This document shows positions 19,689-28,515 of a stretch of 64,000 nt of DNA, one piece after another. This DNA is from G039954875 sp047528275 (lineage in GTDB: Bacteria > Bacteroidota > Bacteroidia > Flavobacteriales > Blattabacteriaceae). A program made the translations under genes and the position numbers. The notes under the pieces were generated by a model, which worked only from the letters and a program-made list of their open reading frames with translations, had not been told where the DNA came from and searched no databases. Every line of letters starts with the position of its first letter. Within the stretch, counting starts at the first letter, position 1. Location: the NCBI GenBank assembly GCA_047528275.1, contig CP180023.1, positions 372,001-436,000 on the forward strand, read 5' to 3'.

Positions 19689-21320
19689 ATGGCAAAAGAT
19701 ATCAAGTTTGACATTGATGCAAGAGATAAATTAAAAAGAGGCGTTGATGCTTTGGCTAATGCTGTTAAAGTGACTTTGGGTCCAAAAGGCCGTAATGTAG
19801 TCTTACAAAAATCTTTTGGCACCCCCCATGTGACTAAAGATGGTGTCTCGGTAGCCAAAGAGATCGAGCTAGAAGATGCTATCGAAAATCTCGGAGCTCA
19901 AATGGTCAAAGAGGTCGCATCGAAAACCAATGATGTAGCAGGTGATGGTACAACTACAGCCACTGTTTTGGCTCAAGCTATCGTACGTGAAGGCCTCAAG
20001 AACGTAGCTGCTGGTGCCAATCCTATGGATCTAAAACGTGGTATAGACAAAGCTGTAGAAGCAGTAGTAGTTGATCTGAAAAAACAATCCAAAGAAGTTG
20101 GTGGGAGTAATGAAAAGATCAAACAAGTGGCCTCTATATCAGCTAATAATGATCCAGCCATAGGGGATCTTATTGTACGAGCTTTTAATAGAGTAGGCAA
20201 AGAAGGTGTGATCACTGTAGAAGAAGCCAAGGGTATGGAAACCACTGTAGATGTTGTAGAAGGGATGCAATTTGATCGTGGTTATCAATCTCCTTATTTT
20301 GTCACCAATGCCGAGAAGATGATCATTGAATTTGATAACCCATACATCTTGCTCTATGATAAAAAGATCTCTTCTATGAAAGATCTTCTTCCTGTCTTAG
20401 AGCCTGTAGCACAATCTGGTAAACCCTTGTTGATCATCGCCGAAGAAGTAGAAGGAGAAGCCTTAGCTACATTGGTAGTCAATAAGATCCGAGGTGCATT
20501 GAAAGTAGCTGCAGTGAAAGCCCCTGGATTTGGCGATAGGAGAAAAGCCATGTTGGAAGACATTGCTATCCTTACAGGAGGTACACTGATCTCCGGAGAG
20601 ACTGGACATAAGATAGAAGATACAAAGCTCGACATGCTTGGACGAGCAGATAGAGTTACTATCGATAAAGATAATACTACTATCGTCGACGGAGCAGGAG
20701 ACAAAGTGAGGATTAAAACACGTGTCAATGAGATCAAAAATCAAATTGAAAACACTACTTCCGATTATGATAAAGAAAAACTTCAAGAACGCTTGGCTAA
20801 ATTAGCTGGAGGTGTAGCAGTCCTTTACATAGGAGCTGCATCTGAAGTAGAGATGAAAGAGAAGAAAGACCGTGTAAATGATGCTTTGAATGCTACTCGC
20901 GCTGCCGTAGAAGAAGGTATCGTAGCAGGTGGAGGAGTAGCCCTAGTACGTGCTACTAAATCTCTCGATGGCATTAAAGGAGATAACACCGATCAAGATA
21001 CTGGTATCCAGATCATAAAACGTTCTTTAGAAGAGCCTTTGCGCCAAATCGTCACCAATGCTGGTGAAGAAGGATCTGTGATAGTAGCCAAGGTGATAGA
21101 AAGCAAAGACGATTTTGGATACGATGCTAAAGTAGGTCAATATAGAAATATGATCGCAGAAGGTATCATCGACCCGACCAAAGTCACCCGCGTAGCATTG
21201 GAAAATGCTGGATCAGTAGCTGGTATGCTATTGACTACTGAATGTGTGATCACTGAAATCAAAAAAGACGAACCTGCTGTACCTCCAATGCCCGGAGGTG
21301 GAATGGGTGGTATGATGTAA
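19689..21320 (+). CDS. groEL: Chaperonin GroEL
   Basis: A full-length 543-residue GroEL, the ATP-driven folding chamber that works with GroES. Key residues are present: Asp51 in TKDGVSV and the ATP-site DGTTT starting at Asp86. The polypeptide ends in the flexible GGM-type tail (MPGGGMGGMM). It forms an operon with groES and is closed by a strong terminator at 21362-21388. The reading frame is clean and conservation high, as expected for a gene under strong selection in a reduced genome. Confidence 0.98.
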   Translation: MAKDIKFDIDARDKLKRGVDALANAVKVTLGPKGRNVVLQKSFGTPHVTKDGVSVAKEIELEDAIENLGAQMVKEVASKTNDVAGDGTTTATVLAQAIVREGLKNVAAGANPMDLKRGIDKAVEAVVVDLKKQSKEVGGSNEKIKQVASISANNDPAIGDLIVRAFNRVGKEGVITVEEAKGMETTVDVVEGMQFDRGYQSPYFVTNAEKMIIEFDNPYILLYDKKISSMKDLLPVLEPVAQSGKPLLIIAEEVEGEALATLVVNKIRGALKVAAVKAPGFGDRRKAMLEDIAILTGGTLISGETGHKIEDTKLDMLGRADRVTIDKDNTTIVDGAGDKVRIKTRVNEIKNQIENTTSDYDKEKLQERLAKLAGGVAVLYIGAASEVEMKEKKDRVNDALNATRAAVEEGIVAGGGVALVRATKSLDGIKGDNTDQDTGIQIIKRSLEEPLRQIVTNAGEEGSVIVAKVIESKDDFGYDAKVGQYRNMIAEGIIDPTKVTRVALENAGSVAGMLLTTECVITEIKKDEPAVPPMPGGGMGGMM

Positions 21321-21361
21321 TTTATTTTTGTTTCGTAGTACTTATTTTTAACTCTACAAAA

Positions 21362-21388
21362 AAAAGCCCCCTAATTTAGGGGGCTTTT
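21362..21388. terminator. Strong bidirectional terminator after groEL
   Basis: A perfect hairpin, AAAAGCCCCCTAA paired with TTAGGGGGCTTTT around a single-base centre, with A/T tracts on both sides. It can act on either strand. Confidence 0.93.
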
Positions 21389-21595
21389 AATACGAAAAAT
21401 TCTTGATACTACTAAGAAAATACTTAAGAAAATATAGTACACTCAACCAAGCACAACAACATCAAAAGTTAGTTTCTTACAGTTAACCCAGTATGAGAAC
21501 AATTACTTCATTAATAAACTTGAAAATAAGCTAAATTTTATTCGGTTAATACCTCTCGTCTTGTTCCTTCTCTCAAGTAGATCGTGTGAAGAGAT

Positions 21596-21603
21596 TACTT
21601 TTG
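21596..21603 (+). promoter_or_regulatory. Possible -7 box giving a leaderless ABC-F transcript
   Basis: TACTTTTG matches TAnnTTTG and ends only four bases before the ATG of the ABC-F gene, so transcription would begin at or next to the start codon. No TTG box is found at 17-23 bases upstream, which weakens the case. Confidence 0.3.
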
Positions 21604-21607
21604 CATC

Positions 21608-23503
21608 ATGGTTTATTTACAAAACGTCTCCTTTCATTTTGCTGGAGATTATTTATTTGAAACAATTTCCTATCGCATACAACGCGGAGATCGTATTGGA
21701 CTGATCGGTAGGAATGGGGCGGGCAAGTCTACCATGTTGAAGCTTTTAGCTTTGACGCTCAAACCGTCAGAAGGCCAAATCGCTTACGAGGGTGAGGTCA
21801 GTGTAGGATTTCTTCGGCAGGATATTAATCTTCAAAAAGGCTGTACTGTATGGCAAGAGGCTGAAAAAGCTTTCGGCAGAATCAAGAAGATCGAGGCTCA
21901 GCTTGAAAATGTCAACCGAATGTTGGCCGAGCGTACCAACTACGAGAGCGCAACTTATCAAAAACTGATCGAGCAATTGGCTCATCATACTGAGCAATAT
22001 AATCTACTGGGCGGTTATACCATGGCTGAAGAAATCGAAAAAGTTTTGATCGGGTTGGGATTCCGAAAGAAAGACTTTTTGCTGCTTACTGAAATCTTTT
22101 CTAGTGGATGGCGTATGCGCATCGAATTGGCCAAATTATTGTTGCAAAGGAATGACTTACTGTTGCTTGATGAGCCGACCAACCATTTAGATATCGATAG
22201 TATTCTATGGTTAGAGGATTTTTTGAGAAACTATTCCGGAGCAGTTGTTTTGGTCTCTCATGATAAGCAATTTTTAGATCAAGTGACCAATCGTACCATA
22301 GAGATCGCGCATCAAAGTATTCAGGATTATAAATGCAATTTATCCAAATTCCTAAACCTCAGCGAAATACGTCGTGATAAGCTTCTGCAGTCGAAAAAAA
22401 ATCAAGAAAAACAGATCAAGCACATTGAACAACTCATCGAGAGATTCCGTTACAAACCCTCAAAGGCATCTTTTGCTCAGAGTCTGATCAAACGACTGGA
22501 AAAATTGGACCGTATTGAAGCCGAAGAGAAAGATGTCCGGCAGATGAACATCCGTTTTGTTCCCTCGATCACGCCAGGAAAGGTTGTCTTAGAAATCGTA
22601 GATGTTTCGAAAAAATTTGCAGAAAAAACGGTTTTTTTAGAGGTATCTTTTTCTGTAGCTCGGGCTGAGAAGATCGCTTTCGTTGGACAGAATGGACAAG
22701 GAAAATCTACACTAGCTAAGATTATAGTTGGACAACTCCCTCATCAAGGTACGATCAGGTTAGGTCACAATGTACAATTGGGTTATTTTGCTCAAGATCA
22801 GTCTGAATTCTTGGTCGCTGAGAATACTGTGCTTGAAGAAGCTGAAGATATTTCAACGGAAGAGACACACAAGAAGGTGCGTGATCTATTGGGAGCTTTT
22901 TTATTCAACGGTGATGAGGTGTATAAGAAAGTCAAAATGCTCTCTGGAGGTGAGCGAAATCGCCTGGCCCTATGTAAACTCTTATTGCAACCCTTCAATG
23001 TCTTGATTATGGATGAGCCGACAAATCACCTCGATATGCGTTCGAAGAAAATACTCAAAGACGCTTTGAAAAATTATGAGGGTACCTTGATTATCGTCTC
23101 TCATGATCGGGATTTTTTGCAAGGTCTGGTCGATAAGATGTATGAGTTCCGCCATGGACGAGTCAAGGCGTTTTTGGGAGGTATTGACGAATATCTTGAG
23201 AGTAGAAAGGTACAAGGGTTCCGTCAAATCGAACGTACAGACCCTTCGGTTGTGTATTCGAAACTGTCCTCAAAACATCCGATTCGCTCTCGTCAAAAAA
23301 AAGCTAACCAGTTCAAAAAAAAGATTGCTAATCTCGAATACGAGATCCAGGCATTGGAAAAAAGTATAGCATCCATAGAACAAGATTTTATTGGTGGGCA
23401 ACCCTATCAAGAAACCCTTCGCACATATGAACTTCAAAAGAAACAATTGGATGAAAAGATGATCCAATGGGAAAAATTTGAACAAGAATGGGAGAAGTCG
23501 TGA
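21608..23503 (+). CDS. ABC-F family ATPase (ribosome-associated, Uup/EttA-like)
   Basis: A 631-residue soluble protein with two ABC ATPase domains and no membrane segment, the mark of ABC-F factors, which act on the ribosome. Domain 1 has Walker A GRNGAGKST (34-42) and LLLLDEPTNHLD. The linker between domains is the arm/P-site tRNA interaction motif, with several KxxQ-type helices. Domain 2 has GQNGQGKST, LSGGERNRLAL and IMDEPTNHLD. A C-terminal charged coiled coil (about 570-631) resembles Uup-type tails. The first signature reads FSSGW instead of FSGGW (Ser166, codon AGT for GGT). The gene stands alone, with a possible leaderless promoter. Confidence 0.92.
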   Translation: MVYLQNVSFHFAGDYLFETISYRIQRGDRIGLIGRNGAGKSTMLKLLALTLKPSEGQIAYEGEVSVGFLRQDINLQKGCTVWQEAEKAFGRIKKIEAQLENVNRMLAERTNYESATYQKLIEQLAHHTEQYNLLGGYTMAEEIEKVLIGLGFRKKDFLLLTEIFSSGWRMRIELAKLLLQRNDLLLLDEPTNHLDIDSILWLEDFLRNYSGAVVLVSHDKQFLDQVTNRTIEIAHQSIQDYKCNLSKFLNLSEIRRDKLLQSKKNQEKQIKHIEQLIERFRYKPSKASFAQSLIKRLEKLDRIEAEEKDVRQMNIRFVPSITPGKVVLEIVDVSKKFAEKTVFLEVSFSVARAEKIAFVGQNGQGKSTLAKIIVGQLPHQGTIRLGHNVQLGYFAQDQSEFLVAENTVLEEAEDISTEETHKKVRDLLGAFLFNGDEVYKKVKMLSGGERNRLALCKLLLQPFNVLIMDEPTNHLDMRSKKILKDALKNYEGTLIIVSHDRDFLQGLVDKMYEFRHGRVKAFLGGIDEYLESRKVQGFRQIERTDPSVVYSKLSSKHPIRSRQKKANQFKKKIANLEYEIQALEKSIASIEQDFIGGQPYQETLRTYELQKKQLDEKMIQWEKFEQEWEKS

Positions 23504-24117
23504 TGATCAAGTATGATGACAATCGCCCAGAAGATCACACAGGATCCATATCGATCGTTAGTTTGATCGTACGGTAGGCCTCTATGGTATAAAAATTCAA
23601 CAAAACTTTTTGATAAATCTCCGGATTTGGTGCAATGTGTGCAACTCAGGCCGGATCTTGATCAAGATATTCTTCAAGTATTCATTTCTGATCTTTCCAA
23701 TTGATGTGGCTTATTCCCCAAGAAAATCTTATTGAAAGTATATCTATAATTGCCCCTCTATATGTTGTTTATCAGTAAATAGATTAATAAAATTTTTTAT
23801 AAAAGTAAATAAAATTAGTTTATAATAGGGTGGTTAAATGAATGTTTTCATTTGATCAGTATCATTTAATACATGGTTTTGTAGTCATATTGGATGAATC
23901 TTTCTAAGATCGGGTTGGAAACTTTGGATCTATACCTTGTCCTGTGTTTTTCTCCTACCTTTCCCTTCTACTACTTGAATCAATATTTGGAATGCAGGTT
24001 TGTATGCATGAAAATCTGAATGAGAAATCAATTAGTTAATATAAATCAATATAATTAACACAAACTATTTAAAATAAATGAATTTTGTTACAATACTTAT
24101 ATATATAATTATATTGA
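23504..24117. other. Unassigned debris between the ABC-F gene and priA
   Basis: About 600 bases with short readable pieces on the plus strand just after the ABC-F stop (DPYRSLV, LWYKNSTKLFDKSPDL, LDQDILQVFISDLSN in shifting frames). This looks like a decayed gene, but the family was not recognised. From 23780 on the sequence is AT-rich with nothing evident. Confidence 0.4.
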
Positions 24118-25987
24118 CCTTTTAGGCTTCAAAAGCAGTGATTAATTTTTCATAGGCAATCTTTCTACGTATGGTGTCAGTGTTCAATCCTGGCTATTTT
24201 GGCCTTTGGAAAATAAAGATGGGTTTTTTCCTCTATCTGATCAGAACCAAATCCTATGGTATTGAGATCATTATTTTTGTAGGTAAAGCAAAATTTTGAT
24301 TTGGCGTGTGCATGTCCGTAGTAGTGACACATTATCACGAATTTGGTCTAATGATAGGTCAAAGAAACATCGAAATATGAAGATTATGTGATATGTACAC
24401 AACTTTTTCATTGAAAAATATGGAATAACCGTTCAGGTTTTGAAAGAATATTAACTTTTTTCTCTTCAAGTGCTTGTTGTATGGAATCGATTAGTCTTCA
24501 CCTAAAGAGGTCTTATATCTGTTTCTTGCGGTAAGCTTCTTTGAGGCTGATGGTCTGGTTCAGTGGCGTGGTACACTTTTCCATAACGTTGATTCGAATT
24601 TACCTAACCGTATTTACCACTCTGTGTATTGTGATAACTATCGAGTGAAGGTATTGCAGAGCCTAATACTTTTTGGCACCTTTCGTTTTGGTATAGATCA
24701 CTGCTGCATCGCGTACATGATAGTATGATGCTCTGTTTGGTTGTTTGAAGGCGGTTTCATGTTCTTCATCCACAATGACTAGACCTATCTTTTGCAGAGG
24801 TAAGAATAAGGCCGATCGTCCTTCTAAGATAATCGGATAAGATTTTTGTAATACTTTTTACCAGAGTTTGATCCGTTGATTTTGATCGTATTTGGAATGG
24901 TATAGTCTGATTTGGTCTCCAAAATATTTACTCAATTAGGAAATGAGTTAGGTAGTCAGGTTGATCTCTGGTAACAGATAGAGTACCTTACGTTTCTGAG
25001 ACAAGATTTTTTGGATGAGTTGGACGTAGATTTTGGTTTTTCTGCTGGAGGTGACTCCATGCAAGACGACTATGTTTTTGGTTTCAAACTGTGTCCGGAT
25101 CTCTTGATAAGCTGTTTCTTGAGTACTCGTCAACATATGAGTAGTCTCTACTTCTAAATTGCTAGAATATAAAAAGCGATTGACGGTCAAGAGATAGATT
25201 TCCAAGATGTTTTTTTTGGATCAAAATCTTCAAGATGGACTAGAGATGGGATATTTGCTGAGCAAGTGTTTCAATTTTATGGGTTTCTGCAACTATACTT
25301 TCAAATAGAAAAAGGTCAGCAGGAATTCCCTCTGCTTGATGGATTTCTTCAATGCATCGAAGATATAAGCTTGTCGTGCTTGTTTTTTTTTTATTTGAGG
25401 ATGCAGTAAAACATGAGATTCTCGTTTGGTTTGGTATTTTTCAATAAACCGTTGCTCGAATTGTATTTAGTTGTTGTCTAGAAATTTTCATTTCCGTTGA
25501 AATGGCATTTAAAAATCCCATGATCGAGGCAATTTCCTGTATGCTGATGCTGCTTTGTCTTTCTAAAGTTTCCCAGATCAGAAATTATTTATCGGAGAGT
25601 GCATCAGTATCGACTGTTGCCTTGATTTTGGCTTTGATGCGTGTTTCGTTTTCGAGTTTTAATTCCGTAGGTAGAGCTGTTTTATAGATTTGCCTGATGC
25701 TGCACATATAGTAGTCGTTATCCATTTCTAGAATACCAATTGGATCTTTGTCACTATAGGGGTCTCATCAAGGATTTGATAGATTCCTTTGGTCTTGTAA
25801 AGATCTGGTGTTTAATGATGTTTTCGGTAGATGATGTCTGTATAGAGTTTATCACTACCAAAGGAGTAGCTCTATCTTTATACCTTCTACTACTATTTGG
25901 AAGGATTCCTCGCTCAACTGATAGGTAAAGAAGCCTTCTAGGGGGGGGCAGAGGCAATATCAAATCGACGTAATGGGATGAATTCAT
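24118..25987 (-). pseudogene. priA: Primosomal protein N' (PriA), truncated and decayed
   Basis: The relic of the replication-restart helicase. Reading the minus strand from 25987: YVDLILPLPPPR (family start YVDVILPLPLP), a broken DNA-binding region with ADYYMC-like and ALPSGLKLE-like pieces, then the helicase core LTSTQETAYQEIRTQF, VVLHGVTSSRKTKIYVQLIQ (Walker A, with Arg where Gly is usual) and VLYLLPEINLTT, followed by GSAIPSLDSYHNT and zinc-finger text CDVSLTYH, CHYYGH, FCFTYKNND. The last ~250 residues (second helicase lobe) are absent. It carries many stops and a run of eight G at 25941-25948. Clearly dead. Confidence 0.88.
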
Positions 25988-26070
25988 AAAATAGAGGGGT
26001 TTTCAGAGGGGATAAATGTAAAATTTTCTTTATTGATGAAATTTGTACGAAGTAGATGGGTAGTAGTGGC

Positions 26071-27284
26071 TTATATTGAATTTTTAGTTCTTTTCCTCAT
26101 CTCTTGTTTGTTCAGTTTTAGCTCATTAGTAATCTGGCCAGTCACTGAAGTATTTTCTTGATCCCTGTGGGTCAAGTAGGAGATGTTTTATATTAAGGGA
26201 TTGTAGATTAGGTATTTAGTGTCATTGTATTCGAATCTACCTAGGAGGAAAGTGATGTGGCCAATCGTGCTATACAATTAACCAAACCAGAGTTGTGGAC
26301 TCTTTTTTTTCGAGTTGTTTTTTTTCGGTTAAATCTTTGATTATCTGGCAACTCTCTTCGTTTTGTGTACTGAAGAAGACTGCAATTTTGTCGTGATATT
26401 GTATGATATAATGCAACGCCTCATTTGTAGTCATGGTCTGTAGCAGCTTTATCGGTTTATATCTGGTCTTTGTATCCCATGGCTTTGGATCGTGTGTGTT
26501 CTTTTTCCATTGTAATAAGCGTTGCGGACCAATTTGTAGTCGATATAGTATGAGTCATTTAAAGTTTGTTTGTGGTTTTTTTTGAGGTAATCTAGGCGGT
26601 TTTAGCGCTTACATTTGTAGCGTGTTGAAAATGATACAACGTTGGCTGGTTGTACTGGTGCATCATCACCTTGATTAGGTTGTCTACTGCGTCTTGTATT
26701 CAACTTTCTTCGGCATCGATCAAGATAGGGATGTTTTGTTCGAAAGCTTTTTGATAAATATCTTTAAATTGGTTTTTTATATATTCCTAAGCCGAACTTT
26801 TTTCAGGGTTCAATGGCATTTTTTTCTCTACTTTTCCGTAGAGATTTATTTTCCTAAAGCCTTTGAACTTGAATAAGATAAAAGGTATAATACTTTGATT
26901 TTTAGTAAAATAGATATTTTCCAATAATTCTTGATAGAAGTGGTCAAAATCTTTTCTTCTGACTGGCCTTCTATAGCATATTTTAGGACACTTTGAACAC
27001 TGTATCAGTGAAGTTTATGGATTAGTAGGGCGCATTCTTGCTTGCGCTCTTCTTCATAGAAATGTTTGAAGGCGGTTTTTCGAATGATGTAAAAGGTAAA
27101 GAAGATTCTAGTTGACCAATCGCCTCACTAAGGCAGTGCTTAAACGTGCCAACCAGGGTTTTTTGATCCATTTGAAGAGGAAATAAGCGTTACGTAATTC
27201 CTAATCTGATTTGGCTTGGAAGGCTGTTTGCATATCGTTGAAGAGGTTGAGTTGCTTCACATGCCTTGCGTTTAGCCGGCTCAT
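26071..27284 (-). pseudogene. Proline dehydrogenase, decayed
   Basis: The relic of a stand-alone FAD-dependent proline dehydrogenase (proline to pyrroline-5-carboxylate). The minus strand reads MQTAFQAKSD, ELRNAYFLFKWIKKPWL, later YKCKRxNRLDYLKK, YKLVRNAY-like text (family KLVRGAYM), then LWFGxLYSTIGHITFLL, a KYLIYNPL-like piece (family KYVPYGPV) and ENTSVTGQITNELKLNKQEM, ending at a TAA at 26071-26073. The order matches the ~390-residue enzyme throughout, but all frames are interrupted many times. It lies divergent from aroB, 44 bases apart. Confidence 0.85.
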
Positions 27285-27328
27285 ATAGACAATAAATTTC
27301 CTTACTTTCGTTTTGAAATCTATTACTG

Positions 27329-28426
27329 ATGGAAGTTTTAGGCACAAACTCTCCCATGATTCGTTTTGGGGAAAACGCTTATAAAGTCTTAGACAATTAT
27401 CTACTTGATTGTTGTGAATTGTCGAGGATCTTTATCCTGGTAGATGAACATACCAAGGTCTGTTGCTTACCTCATCTATTATTGAACGTTGGTTCTTTGG
27501 TGCAAGCCCGACTCATTGAGATTACTGCAAGGGAGGAGTATAAAAATATCTCCACTTGTATCCAGATTTGGAAGGCACTTGAGGTAGCCGGGGCCGATAG
27601 GAAGAGTCTGTTGATAAATCTTGGAGGGGGAGTCATCACTGATATGGGGGGATTTGCTGCTTCGGTTTTCAAACGTGGAATCCGTTTCATCCATATCCCT
27701 ACCACTTTACTTGGGATGGTCGATGCCTCTATTGGAGGAAAGACTGGTATCGATTTGGATGGTTTGAAAAATGAGATTGGTCTTTTCCGTCAGCCTGAGT
27801 TGCTCATTATTGATTCTTATTACCTCAATACATTACCAGTAAGAGAGATGTGTTCTGGCATGGCTGAACTCATCAAGCATGGGCTCATCGCTGATGCAGA
27901 TCTTTGGATGGCGATGAAAGATGTCATAGCACATCCTCCGGAAAATTGGCAGGAGTTGATCCGTCGTTCGGTTTTCATCAAAGATGAGATCGTCCAAAGA
28001 GATTTTACTGAAAAGGGATTGCGGAAAATCCTCAATTTCGGGCATACCGTAGGGCATGCTATTGAGACTTATTTTATGAATAGTGATACCCCATTGTTGC
28101 ACGGTGAAGCCATCGTATTGGGGATGATCTGTGAAGCCTGGCTTTCTTACCAACTCAACGGTCTGCCTGAAGATCAATACAAAGAGATCGCTACTACTCT
28201 TTCAAGACACTATCCTATGAGAGAAATCTCCATATCGGACTTGAAACAACTCTTGGAAATCATGCGGCATGACAAGAAAAATCAGCATGGACAGATCCGT
28301 TTCTCTTTGTTAAAATTCATAGGGGAGTGTTCTTATAATTATGAATTGGAGGATGATTGGATCGAGGAAAGTTTGTATCAACTTAAAAACTTTCTTACGC
28401 CGGATGATTCCGTTAGGATATTTTAA
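27329..28426 (+). CDS. aroB: 3-Dehydroquinate synthase
   Basis: A 365-residue AroB, the second enzyme of the shikimate pathway, cyclising DAHP to 3-dehydroquinate with NAD and zinc. The NAD-binding segment LGGGVITDMGGFAASVF is intact. Further landmarks are IPTTLLGMVDASIGGKTG, the metal-site segments MAELIKHG, NFGHTVGHAIE and LLHGEAIVLGM, and the catalytic HDKKN loop. Length is normal. The ATG at 27329 gives the expected short N-terminus. gyrA follows 89 bases downstream on the same strand. Retention suggests aromatic precursors are still made, although a dead pheC-like gene lies at 39 kb. Confidence 0.96.
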   Translation: MEVLGTNSPMIRFGENAYKVLDNYLLDCCELSRIFILVDEHTKVCCLPHLLLNVGSLVQARLIEITAREEYKNISTCIQIWKALEVAGADRKSLLINLGGGVITDMGGFAASVFKRGIRFIHIPTTLLGMVDASIGGKTGIDLDGLKNEIGLFRQPELLIIDSYYLNTLPVREMCSGMAELIKHGLIADADLWMAMKDVIAHPPENWQELIRRSVFIKDEIVQRDFTEKGLRKILNFGHTVGHAIETYFMNSDTPLLHGEAIVLGMICEAWLSYQLNGLPEDQYKEIATTLSRHYPMREISISDLKQLLEIMRHDKKNQHGQIRFSLLKFIGECSYNYELEDDWIEESLYQLKNFLTPDDSVRIF

Positions 28427-28515
28427 GTTTTTTCTACATCTTGCTGGCTTGCTTGATGAGCATTCAAAAAAAAAGAATGGTCTATCTTTACATATTTTAG
28501 TTTTTAAATGATAAA

